Position numbers and translations under genes: made by a program. A stretch of 64,000 nt of DNA, taken from the NCBI GenBank assembly GCA_016165875.1, contig JABBOT010000080.1, forward strand, positions 50,579,527 through 50,643,526, written 5' to 3'. Source of the DNA: Acanthopleura granulata (taxonomy: Eukaryota > Mollusca > Polyplacophora > Chitonida > Chitonidae). This document shows positions 45,327 to 58,000 of this stretch, in pieces (position 1 is the first letter of the stretch; the number at the start of each line of letters is the position of its first letter). The notes under the pieces are model-generated. The model ran no database searches, had not been told where the DNA came from, and saw only the letters and a program-made list of their open reading frames with translations.

Positions 45327-45330
<4 letters not shown>

Positions 45331-45367
<37 letters not shown>
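45331..45367. repeat. (TA)n microsatellite private to duplication copy A
   Basis: About 37 bp of alternating TA within a block that differs from copy B. Confidence 0.9.
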
Positions 45368-45369
<2 letters not shown>

Positions 45370-46599
45370 CAGTTTTCTTTAAGACAGCCTCCGGTGAAGC
45401 TTGTTAGTTGTATTTTTCTTTGGTGTAGACAGCAAAACTTATTTGATCTAGCTTATGCGTCAGGTCACACACACATTTGGGTTGGTTGGACATATTCCTT
45501 TAGTTCGTAGATTTAAGGATGGGTTCGAAATTGGAGTACAAAGAGAGGATATTTTGCCAGGCTTGAGAGGAACGCCATGCTGACGTTGGCTGTGTGGGTG
45601 AAGAAATGTCTGACCAGAAGCACTTAAGCTGTCCTCAATAAATGACAATAGATTAAGACAGGGGGAAAAGCTGATATTCATGTAACTTGATAAGTTTATA
45701 CAAATATGAAAGACACGATATAAGTAAAACATCAGGATTATTTAAGCAACGTGATGTTACATTATTGAAGCATTTGGCAGAACGTGAGGAACGTCCAGAT
45801 GTGAAAACAAGTAAATAAGGCTGGCATCGTGATTGTCAGACTCCATGTGTTTTAGGCAGTTCGCACAGAATATTTAACAATCACCGGTCATATTATTGGT
45901 CTGTTATTTATCAGTCTTGACTGGATAAATTATTTGGAGGAGAGTTGCACTGTTTTCGGGTTCTTAACACACATACATATAATGACATGAAATCACGCTC
46001 GGTCACCAGCTTGTAGATCACAATGAGGAGAAAGTGTTTTTGTCAGCACTCTTGTTAAGCACTCGGCCAGCTTCGTATTGTGGGCAGTGATTCCGTTCTT
46101 TTTTTGGGTAACACCCATTTTGGGCCTGTAGTCAACACTATAAAATAATGCTGACCAATACTACTGTTTTGTTCTGTGTCTACACTCCAATTCCGCCCCT
46201 ACCCCTCACCCCTTTTAAGCGATGCTGCTATTCAGGTGAGGTCGTAATATCCACACTAATAGGCATATGGCCGACCTTATCCACTAGGGTTAGGGTTTTT
46301 AATTCATGCACCCTGAGTTCAGCGTCTAGCGACTGTGCGTAGTAAGTCGTAAGACATATATGTATACACCTTCTTTCACTTCAAGTATTGCACCCTCCCC
46401 TCTCCTCTCTCACAGTTTTTGTAGCACGAAAACCTCCCACGATTCAATTCATTCATCAATAACATCTACCCTGGAGAGGGCCATATGAGAGGTGGTGTAA
46501 TATTCATGAAATGTGGATTGGTGACCGCCTTTATTAAGCTGTACATCACGAAAATTCCAATACCTCCAAATGACTGCTGGGTGCTGCTCACAGACAGTT

Positions 46600-47805
46600 A
46601 TGGTATTCCATTGTCTGTTTTTCACATGGTACAGGACAACCATTGTCCTCAGTGTTCATCCATCCCACAGTTGGTCTTTACACCACAACTATTGTCCCCA
46701 GTGTTCATACTCCCACAGTTTGTCTTCACATTCTCCACCACAACCATTGTTCTCAGTGTTCATCCGACAGTTTGTCTTCATATTTTCCGCTTCAATCATT
46801 GACCTCAGTGCTCATCCATCCCACAGTTTTTCTTCACATTCTCCACCACAACCATTGTTCTCAGTGTTCATCCCACAGTTTTTCTTCACATTCTCCAGTA
46901 CAACCATTGTCCTCAGTGTTCATCCATCTCACAAGCTGTCTTCACATTGCCTCAGTGCTCATCCATCCCATAGACCGTCTTCAAATCTCCACCACAACCA
47001 TTGTCTTCAGTGTTCATCATACCACAGTTTCTCCTCACATTCTCCACCACAGCTATTGTCCTCAGTGATCATCCATCTCAGAGTTTGTCTTCATATTCTC
47101 CACCACAACCGTTTTCTGCACTGTTAGTAATCCCACAGTTTGTCTTCACATTCTCCACCACAACTATTGTCCCCAGTGTTAATCCATCCAACAGTTTTTC
47201 TTTTTCTCCACTACAACCATTGTCCTCAGTGTTCATTATCCTACAATTTGTCTTCCCATTCTCTACCATAACCATTGCTCTCAGTTTTCTACCATCCCAC
47301 AGAGTGTCTTTACATTCTCGCCCACAACCATCGCCCTCACTGCTCATCATCCTCACGTTTGTCCCCACATTCTCCACCACAACCATTGTCCTCGGTGTTC
47401 TTTCATCTCACAGTTTGTTTTCACCTTCTTCACGACATCCTTTGTTCTAAATGTTCATCCATCCCACAGGTTGCCTTTACCTTCTCCACCACAACCATTG
47501 CGCTCACTATTCATCACCACACACCTTGTCATCACATTCAACACAACCATTGTTTTCAGTGCTCTTTATCCCACAGGCTCTCTTGATATTCTCCACCACA
47601 ACCATTGTTTTCAGTTTGTCTTTTCCGCTTATATTTTCCGCTTCAAGCACTGACCTCAGTGTTCATACATCGCACATTTTTTCTTTACATTCTGCCCCAC
47701 AACCATTGTCCTCAGTGTTAATCTATCCCACAGACGGTCTTCTTATTCTCCACCGCAAACATTGTCCTTAGTGTTCATCCATCCCACAGGTTGTCTTCAC
47801 ATTCT
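46600..47805. repeat. ~53-56-bp minisatellite between the duplication copies
   Basis: About 22 units of cttcacattctccaccacaa / ccattgtcctcagtgttcatccatcccacagtttgt with length variants. It fills most of the gap between copies A and B. Open frames over it are not supported as protein. Confidence 0.92.
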
Positions 47806-47884
47806 TTCTTCCTATTGTGGTTGCTGGGGCGATTGCTGTCTGTAAAATCTGTCTTATTTACTACTGACATTGCCTTTATTTAGT

Positions 47885-48055
47885 GCTAGCTTCCTCTCTG
47901 TCCGTACGTGGGAAGATCCGCCTGCAACTTGCGTATATTCGCGGGTTTTACCCGGCCACTGCCAGGTTTCCTTCCAATACAATGGTGGCCGCCGCCGTGT
48001 ATGTGATATATTCTTTAGTATATCCTAAAACACGAACCAAATAAAGAAAACAAAT
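47885..48055 (+). mobile_element. Family-1 SINE, headless, beside the HARBI1-like fragment
   Basis: Plus-strand order cttcctctctgtccgtacgt, cctgcaacttgcg, ggtttccttcc, ggtggccgccgccgt and a tail with aaataaag. It ends ~20 bp before the recognisable HARBI1-like sequence of duplication copy B. Confidence 0.7.
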
Positions 48056-48079
48056 TTAGTTAAGAACATAAAGCAAGTG

Positions 48080-48585
48080 TGGCTCCCTGATTTACAATTT
48101 GCTACAAGGGAGCCATCGACAGCACCTTCAACGCCTGGGAAGTGCGCAGTATCGTAAAACCTCTCAACAGTTACTCTTCTTTCTTGTGGTATATCGGGAA
48201 AGTGAATGAATGGTCTTTTCCGAGCACAAATTTCGGTATTGACACGATGAATAGCCTTGCAACACGACGCTTGTGAATCTCCACACATATCCTCAGTATC
48301 CATCTCAAATGATGCAGCTGGCAGCTGCTGAAGAGGGCATGATTCCTTCTGGTGGAGGTCAGTAAATTGGCTTTTAATAACTTTAGCAACCAAACAAAGG
48401 ATTCTTTTGAGACCTTGAGACGTGGCATGAATTTCATATCATATTTCTCCAGCGGATTTATTTTTTTCTGAAAAACCAGTTCTCTTCGGAACAAGGCATA
48501 TCAGTTCCTCTTCTTCGGCCTTCCCCTGACATGCCTGACCGAACTCCAAACGTGCCAGTTGTTCCATGTCATCACCATCCTGCAT
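48080..48585 (-). pseudogene. HARBI1-like nuclease remnant, copy B
   Basis: A longer copy that reaches into the catalytic domain: KAIHRVNTEICARKRPFIHF, then FYDTAHFPGVEGAVDGSLV, matching the HARBI1 'FY..AGFPGVIG.VDGTHI' block that bears the first catalytic Asp. A frameshift separates it from the N-terminal part. It is cut by the SINE at 47,885-48,055. Confidence 0.8.
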
Positions 48586-48917
48586 GACACTGAGAACGAT
48601 TCCCTACGTAAAGTACTTAGTTGGATAGATAAACATACCTCTCGCCCACAATTAAGTTTTCTTTTGTTATTTAGACGTGTGTGTTTAAAGCTTAACCGTG
48701 TGTTTTCTAATCACATTTCATGAATTGCTGACTAAGTTTAAGTAAGGTTAGTGTTAAAAAAAAACCTTTATGAATTTGGCCCAAGCAGTATGTCAACTCG
48801 CGCACAAGGGGAGATAAGCATCTTGTAATAAATACATTTGTGTATAAGTTACGCCCCTTAGACTTTGTCGCAAGTACGTTTGATGTAGAAACGCTTGTTC
48901 CATACTAAGGGATCGTT

Positions 48918-49045
48918 ATGGCAGGCGTTCGAACAGAATTCCTTGTGAATGAGACAGTTGCAGTCTTGCGCATGACAGCTGGGGACAACAGATTTAATCA
49001 CAACTTTCTAACAGATTACAACAAAGCTCTGGACGACATCGAAAG
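48918..49045 (+). CDS. Crotonase exon 1, copy B
   Basis: 128 bp ending GAAAG|gtgagg. Starts MAGVRTEFLVNETVAVLRMT and keeps the family-typical GDNRFN segment. It is nearer to exon 2 than copy A and conforms better, so it is the likelier authentic first exon. Confidence 0.88.
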
Positions 49046-52000
49046 GTGAGGTAAACCCTCCAACCCACTACACCTTATTCCTTATATCACGGGCTGATTT
49101 GAAGTGTTATGACCTCTATATTGACCCCTCCGAATGCGTATGCGTAAAGCGGCATATTTGAACTTAAAGGCATGAGAATTATTATCATACTGCACGGAAG
49201 ATGGCAAGCGTCACATGAGATGTGTAATATTAAGTTGCCAAAGGATTTTATAGAATTTCTAATAACAGCCGTGAGCCTACAAAACAGATGCCTTTGATCA
49301 CTTGCAATTTTGTAGAATAATACAAGACCTGGATGCAAGTGTATTTCTCTAGAAATGGCTGGAACTGCTTCTTTAGTTTAACAGTCAGCGACCACTTTCA
49401 GAAGGCTTCATACGGAAAAATTTGCTCCATAAATGACGCCAACTTTGAGTAAAGTACAACACAGTAACATGCATTAACCATATGATGCTCTGCGCTCAGT
49501 AACAGAGCCGTTGGCGATACCTATGATTTTATTTATTGGGCAAGATTAATTTAAATGAGCAGGTCCCATTTAAAGGAGAAGACTGGTGAAGTATTGAGCA
49601 GTTTGTGGTAAAAGAGGGTGGTTGTAGAATTTGATCATTCAGAACGCGTGATTATGACATGCCCGATTAGCGGATATAGCATGAATCGGGCCCTTAAATC
49701 ATTAGCATTCTATCTTTTGAATGTACATAACGCTACTCATATACTGGTGCGAATTCAACTCGATTCCGGGCGGTTGGTTGTTGCCCTTTGTTTTGTCAAT
49801 GCACAGACAAGAACGAAGAGCTGGTAGGATGCCACAGCTCGGCTTCCTGTCATCATAATGCTGGCTGCTGTTGTATAAGTGAAATATACCTGAGTAGGTT
49901 GTAAAACACTTAGAAACTTATGTGTAAAATGGGTACACCATTTACAGTATATTGCCTGAAGACCGACTGTCTTTAACAGAGCAAACGGCCATTCTCTCTA
50001 TCTTTTCTCCCCTCCGTCTATCCTTTAGATGTGTGTATAAATTAATGTACTTGTATCAGCTACCAGCGGAGTCTACCAGCTGAACATTTCTCTTTTTATT
50101 TCTTGGATTTATCGTTTTACGCCGTACTCGCCAATATTTCACTTATGCATTATGGTGGGAGGAAGCCGGACAGAGCCTGGGATAAAAACATGACCATCCG
50201 CAGGTTGCTGACCGACATATCCACATACGACCGAACACTTGCGGCTATATAATAAATGTATACATAATAATGATAAGATCTTTATCAATCGAAGGTAACA
50301 TAGTTTACAATGAAAGTGTTCTTCCAAAACGCCTTTACTCACAAAACATAAAAGAAAACGAATACGGAAAAAGATACAGATTACTCTACAACTCTAAAGA
50401 GAGCAAAGTAAAGATTAGATCACAACACTAAAAAGAACAAGGTACAGATGACACCTCCAACACTCAGAGGAACGTGCTGTTCAGGCTGGGAAAGAAAGAA
50501 AAAAGACAGAAAAAAGAGCCGTGCCCGCAACAATTCCAACCAGCAAGTGGGATAGGGTAGTGGGAGATGCTCGTGCCCAGACCCTCACCTTTACCACTTC
50601 TCAGTTGGACCCTCCTGCACACATGTGCAGAGCCATCCTAAGTGGCAGGGAGATGGCCTCTTTCCCATTCCCTGAATGGTCTGACGATTGGACACGTGTG
50701 TAAGTGGCATAATTTTACATCCTTTATTATAACAACATATCGAAGGATAAATAAAAAAGCATAAAACGTTTACCTAACCTTTAAGTTTAAACATATCAAA
50801 TATTTCTCCCATAAATGTCCCTCAGAACATGGCATAAATGGGGTGGCATAAACACCGCATGAACTCTGTTGTCAACAATGCTGAGTTTTTCTTGACTGGC
50901 TCAAGACCATTCATTGATTAAAAATCAGCCAATAGTTGTTGAATTCTCTTGAATGTTTCTGTTGGGTGTACATATATGTATCTGCATGTCAGCTGCGTTC
51001 TCACACAAGATAACGCGCACGCTACGGACGCGTGTCGTCGTCACTTGTTGAGTAGTTTCTTCTGTGACCTCTTGAGGTCTTCCTTTGTTCGACAAAAGTG
51101 TACTTTAACTGTTTACTTGCTACACCGTTTTATTTATATAGTCGACAGTGTCAGATATCCAGCCCAACTTGTGTCGGTAAAGGCCGTCCCAAAGTTGAAT
51201 TCTTTTTGCGTGACGTATATTTTATCCTGTGTGGCAATTATGCATTTTCTTCGCATGCAGCGCTGTGATGGAAGGGCATGAAAACTGATCTCATCATAGT
51301 TCGGTGAGTGATTAGCACAGATGATTGCTGCGCAAATCGGAATACCGCCACTAGTACGAAATAGATAGTACGAAATTTCACGAAACTCGGCCTACGGCCT
51401 TGACAAAATATATTTTAAAAAATCTAGCCATTTCTATTCTTTAAGTCACTACGGCCCCATGTTTCGGATACCGCTAGGATATACTTTCCCAATTTTGAGC
51501 GAAAAAAATTAGCAACCAAAACAGTTCACTTTTACGGATTGAAAGGGAAGGTGCTTGTTTTGCATGGGTAGGGAGGCTTCCAAAATTAAATGCATGGGTA
51601 AACAGATCTCTGTGTCGTGTACATGTAGTTTGCCCTTGCTTGAGGGAGATGGATATTATATTGAGTTGATGTATTAACAATACTGCGCAGCTGGGGGGCG
51701 ACTTTTTAATATATATAGTTTGGGCAAAGATTATTTAATGCTTTGTAGATGATGCAAAGAATTTTGTAGTTTACCCGTCTATTAAAGTAAAGCCATTTTA
51801 GCCCTAAAAGTAAGGTTGTGTGCATTGTCTGGTAGAACTAAACAAGCCGCTCTTTTCTGTCTCTTGACTAATTTAATATAAATACCACGCAGTTCAGCGC
51901 TACTAGCTTGTTCTAGTTTATTTCCATCAAGAGTAACGGAAAACGGTACCTGTTAGATTAACTTCAGCCGTTGTCTGGAATACAGGACCATGTATTTAGA

Positions 52001-55000
52001 TATTTGATTAATGAACATGTGTTTTCTGTAGCACCAAATTTAATTCTGTCCCTACCAATGTAAATCGCACGCTTGTTCTGATACACATTGTCTGAGGAGC
52101 AGCATATGGTTGTGTTATCTGCAAAGTTGTCAATGGGACTGCCACTTTTTGTCATAAATAATGCCAGACTATTTGTATATAAAATGAAAAATCAAAGGCC
52201 CCAAAATTGATCCTTGTAAGACAACAGTCTCAGTATCCACAGCATCAGACATCTCTCCTTCCACTTCAACGCTCTGTTGTCTTTCAGATTGGTGCCACTG
52301 GAAAAAAGTAATGACAGTTGGATGAAATTTGTACAATTAAGTTTGTTAAGTAAGAGATCATGATTAAAAATATCAGATGCCTACTTGAGGTCCACTTGCA
52401 CTGTTGTAATGTCTAATGTCTTACGCCAGTCTTTCGCAACTTTCAGCAACACAATTTCACATGAGTGTAGGGAGCGAAAACTAGATTGGTTGTCATGCAA
52501 TGATGTGAAATTCGCGAGATGTACACTATTATACACGTCGTTTGATATTTTTTGTAATGAGGTCCAGGATATAGGAAGAAGGTTTTCAACTGTGCCATTT
52601 GGACCTGTGGAGTTTGCAAAGAAGGACAAGTTTAGTTTTCCACTTATGTGGAAAAAAGCTGGTCATAAGACATGCTTGTCAATTGGCATGATCAGAGATT
52701 TTGCAATGATAGGGGCCGCCAACGGACGAAATCTAGCAGTGTTGTTGGCCGCGCCACTTGCCTTATTTTTATCGAGATGTAAAAGGTATTGTAAAACGGA
52801 AACTTATGAGATATTTGGTATGGAGCTATAGGTAGCCGGAGCAAGTTTTTCCTCCATTTGTCCCCTGAGTTTATCAAGGCTTATATACGGCTATTCCATA
52901 CATTTACACACTGCTGTTTCATCGACACTTCCCTCTATTAATCCTATCCATACATTCGTAGCCTATTAGTTGTATTTTTCTTTGGTGTAGACATCAACGC
53001 TTTTATTTGATCTAGCTTATGTCTCAGGTCACACACATATTTGGGTTGGTTGGACGTATTCCTTTAGTTCGTAGATTTAAGGATGGATTCGAAATTGGAG
53101 TACAAAGAGGAGGATATTTTGCCAGGCTTGAGAGGAACGCCATGCTGACGTTGGTTGTGTGGGAGAAGAAATGTCTGACCAGAAGCACTTAAGCTGTCCT
53201 CAATAAATGACAATAGATTAAGACAGGGGGAAAAGCTGACATTCATGTAACTTGATAAGTTATAAAGACACGATATAAGTAAAACATCAGAGTTATTTAA
53301 GCAACGTGATGTTACATTATTGAAGCATTTGGCAGAACGTGAGGAACGTCCAGATGTGAAAACAAGTAAATAAGGCTGGCATCGTGATTGTCAGACTCCA
53401 TGTGTTTTAGGCAGTTCGCACAGAATATTTAACAATCACCGGTCATATTATTGGTCTGCTATTTATCAGTCTTGACTGGATAAATTATTTGGAGGAGAGT
53501 TGCACTGTTTTCGGGTTCTTAACACACATACATATAATGACTTGAAATCACGCTCGGACACCAGCTTGTAGATCTCAATGAGGAGAAAGTGTTTTTGTCA
53601 GCACTCTTGTTAAGCACTCGGCCAGCTTCGTATTGTGGGCAGTGATTCCGTTCTTTTTTAGTGTTTTCAGCTAGAGCTGAACTTGAACTCCCAGTGACCG
53701 CATTAGTCAGAAGGTCCTGGGTCACTGTTGTGCACGAGTACGCTTAACTGGCAGGGGCCAAACTTTACACGTGGCTTTTCAGATTGAAAGTGTTCTGTAA
53801 CACAGTGCAGTCCAAACTCTTCGCAGTGTACTTTTTGCTTTAGCCTACAGCACTTTGGGGACTAGGGCAACGCCACTTTTCGAAATGAGCTTACACTACA
53901 TGTACATATCGCGGTATGGTTACACTGGATTTCAGAGAAGGTTTTGTCAGCCTTTTGGGCTAGACTTACTCTGCCTTTTTGGATTGGTTTACTGTACCTC
54001 TTGCGGTATACTCTGCCTTTTGGGGTAAACTTTACACTGCATTTTGGATTAGGCTTACACTATCATAGACAACGACATGTAATCTATTGGTACGGGATCA
54101 ACTGGTCCAATTGTTCAAGTCGCAAAGTTTATAACACACAACCTCCATCTAGTGCTACTACAGGTAGGATTTCTTGCCTTTCAAACAATGTTCTCTGTTT
54201 TATTTCAAAATATCTCATCGGTTAGTTATGTCAGTCAATAGATACTTGTGTAAACGTATTTTCCTTACGAGAAAAGCACAAAGAAGATCTCATTTTTAAG
54301 GTGGGGTATTTAAGACAATTTTTCAACTTTAACAAGTTCAGCGAAAAAAATATTAAAATCTGAACCTCTCACTAAAAGAAATCAGGTGTAATTTCAGACA
54401 AACTGCAAACAATCCAAATTACCATCATGCAAGGTAATGTCACACACTAAGCAGTTCTTTTCTGGGTAGTCTATCAGGAATGGAATACAACTCTTTGTTG
54501 AGGTGGTTACAGTCCAAACATATAGTTTGAGACAATAGTCTGGGTAAAGCCTATAACTGTATTATTCCAGACAAGCCAGTAGCTAAGTAAGCCCTTATCG
54601 GCTATGATAACTTATGGTGTAGATATATTATGTGCACTTTGCTAAGGGTCACTTAACACTCCATGGACCTATGCTTCATGAAATCGCCCCAGGTTTAATT
54701 TTGTGAAAAGCTGGTATTAAAGCATTCTTGTAAAATGTAAACGGGACATGTCTGTGCCACTTGCACAGAGAGTCTACTCACTGAGCCTCATGTTTACCTC
54801 ATATTCAGAGCCTTGCATCAAATATAAATTAGCTAGTTCGTGTGGACAAACGTCTGTTACCCTCAATTTCACAATAGACGATCGTAGTGAGGCGCCTAGC
54901 TATAGGAGATAAGCTAAGTAAGGGGAGACCGGGATTGGTTGGAATAATGTTTACTCACTTATATCACCTTAATGGATGCTGCTTCCCTTGCTGTACTGTG

Positions 55001-58000
55001 TAATAAGTGTAAAGAAAAGGATATGTGTGGCTGTGTGTTTCAACCTGCCCCATGCATAGGGTAAATTAGAACAACCATCGGGGCAGGTAGGGACACAGAA
55101 GCAAGTAAGCTGTATTAAGAAAGCAAACAAACTGATGTAAATAAAGAGCATATAGCTATGAAAATTATATTTATGACATGGGCAAATCACATTGTTAATC
55201 AAACCGTTGTCTGTCACCGCCGCCAACCCCAGAACGCCCCCCCGCCCCCCGTATCAAACCGTTGTCTGTCACCACCACCAACCCCGGTTTCTCCCATATC
55301 AAATTGTTGTCTTTCAACGCAGCCATGCCCAGTCTCCCCGATATCAAACCCTTGTCTGTCACCGCCACCATCCTCGGTCTTCTCCGTGTCGATCAGTTGT
55401 CTGTCACCCCCTCCATCCCCGGTCTTCCCCGTATCAAACCGTTGTCTATAACCGCCACCTTCCCCGGTATTTCCCGTATCAAACACGTTGTCTGTCACCG
55501 CCGCCAACCCCAGTCTCCCCCCCTCCCATATCAAACCGTTCTCCGACTCAGTTTGACGAGAGACATAGTTTATGTTCAAAGATATATTCGTAATAATTTA
55601 CCTGTTTTTGGAATTGTTGCTTGAATGAAAAAACAAGAAATAATATATCTTGATTTATGTCGGAATATGGATGAACACTTCCCTAAACGGAAACAGCCAT
55701 TTTTTCTGACATGATTGTTAGCTCTATAAATCAACTTTTAATCAGGAATTTTTACGATGCCATGGGATTAGACATTTTAGCGAAACAGAAAACATGATGT
55801 CGCGTCATTCGTACCCCAGGCTCATTTGGCTGAGAGGCAAAACGGTGTTTTATCTGACTTCAGAAGTTAGAGATATAACTCACCCCTGGTTATAATTGAT
55901 ATCATGACGGCTGTTTAGATTTTACCTTCATGTACATGATAAGGCTTGCTTTGAACTGCAATATTTCGGCTATGTTATATATATCACAAAAGAGGACCCT
56001 AAACACTCACTCACAAAAATACTGAGAGAGGCTTAATAAACTTTATGTGGGATGCTTTATGGAAGCATGTATACAATTGGCCTAGTGTTATCTTTTTTCA
56101 ACGCTATGCTCACAAAAATTTCACGTGTACGATGACGATTAATTTTATGGGTGAAGGTTTGCGGAAATACCTGGGATAAACAATTCACCTATGGCAAGTT
56201 TCGGACAACTTTCCCACTTGTTACGCACAGATATATACGCCATCATCTTGCTGATCGCGATAATCTTCTGTATCTATGCTTTTGCATTATTTACGTGGTC
56301 TTCAACGCGTGCAAACGGTCACACGTGCACACCTCCCACCATCGCCGCACAAAGCGGTGAGAGCTAGGGAATCCGCAAAGTTCCTGTTCAAAATCGGGAT
56401 TTAACCTGCACCAAGTGTGTAACAGGCGGCGATTGAAAGATGAGAACCTCTAACTGCTACATCACGGCCCGCTCCTTATCTTAATATATCACCTGCTGTG
56501 TGTTCACCACGCACGCCTGAAAGTTTTCTTTTGTCTGGCTTTTTGGAATCGCAATGCAGACATGTTTGTTTTTAAGAAGCTTTTATTTTGGTTCTTCTTT
56601 CGTAGACCTATTTTGCTTATAGATACCATAGTGTGCTTTGTTTGTTTCCAGAAATCGCTCCGTTCAGATCTTAATAACGACAGGCACAGGGAAATTTTAC
56701 AGTAACGGACTTGACCTGCAATGGATTTCAGAAAACCGGGATATGTACACGAATTTTCGACAGTTATTGAAACAGACTTTGAAACGGATTTTAACGTTTC
56801 CTGTGATTACCGTCGCCGCTATAAACGGTAAGTTATTGTGCAGCTTGAATCTTAATTACAGTTAGAACTGCCTGATCTTCTAAATTTCGCCAGCCGTGAA
56901 AACAATATAATCCCCGTTTCTGATCCTATAAACTGTACAGTCTATTGCTGTGAGAAAAAATATGTTGCTTTAATGTCTGATCTTCAAAACTATAAATAAC
57001 CTCAAGAAATACAATACCATCGCCGTGTCGTGTTCTCTATACTAACACACCTGTAAGGAATGCCATATCTTCCCCGCAGTTTTAGCACAGTTATCCATAA
57101 TATGAAATCATAATTTGGACGGAACAAGCCCAGGGTTCGAATTCGGATGGTGGATGTATGCATGTATGATCTGTGGTGTGAAAGACGGGCCTATTTCTGT
57201 GTGTTTTGTGTGGTTTATACAAAATAATGCGAGAATGTAAAGCTTTATGTATTACTAGTTCTGTAGTGCGTCAGCAATTGAATTCTCGCGTGAATATTTT
57301 GTACAAAGAGGACTGTAAAGTGGAAATTCTGATTTGCTTACTTTCTACAAAATTGCGGACAAATAAGGTGGTGCGTCACATCATGGTGTTGTCCCTATTT
57401 CAAGGGTAACATCTTCCACTGACAAAACACATATAGTTGACTAACACGGCTGAAGCCCGATTGTTTCCAAAATCTGTATATTACCTCTAGGCACCAAAGA
57501 GTTTTTGGCCTAACTACTTTTCTAGCGTCTTTCCGCATAACATGGTAGCGTCTTTGTATGGCGTTTATACTGTGAGTTTATCAAATGAGCACTGCCTTAC
57601 AAAAATAGTACAAAATCAAGGTTATCATCGGTTAGGTTCAAAAACTCCACTTTTTGAGAGCCTACATCGCCAGGAAGTTTTTCCCCCTCATATTAGCACG
57701 TAACTACAGTAACTGAAACCTGTTAGATTATTTCTGGCATCTCTAGTGTTAAAAAATAAAAAAAAAGACAGCATTGAGAGTAAAACAGAGATGACAGTGC
57801 GATAGTTGGCGAAAGTTGTAACCTGTGAAATCCGACCTCCTGTCAGTTTACCTCAGGGTTTCGCTTTAGGCCTACTCATTCAAGAAAATTCTTAAATGGT
57901 GCCATTAGGCAATAATGATGCAGTGATGTTAACTGCAATTTATTTAACGTCACTAGTCTAGAATTACTCTAAATGTTGTGATGTCAGTACATTTAATTAG

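Larger units (their letters stand above)
41966..46102. repeat. Segmental duplication, copy A
   Basis: Collinear with 48,219-53,660. It starts at gcacaaatttcgg and ends at gcagtgattccgttcttttt. It contains a HARBI1-like remnant (minus), a crotonase first exon (plus) and a LINE remnant (minus). Differences from copy B: ~130 bp private near 43,760-43,860, a (TA)n block at 45,331, and no 1.5 kb insert. Confidence 0.93.
48219..53660. repeat. Segmental duplication, copy B
   Basis: Collinear with copy A at high identity. It carries ~1.5 kb not in copy A (about 49,940-51,425), including a partial SINE. Copy B ends at a SINE fragment. Confidence 0.93.

Noticed and set aside
46285..46300. Telomere-like tagggttaggg
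   Set aside because: Only about two units, expected by chance in 64 kb.
46570..47450. Open frames of 141-185 codons
   Set aside because: Products of the ~53-56-bp minisatellite; overlapping frames are open together and the sequence is low complexity.
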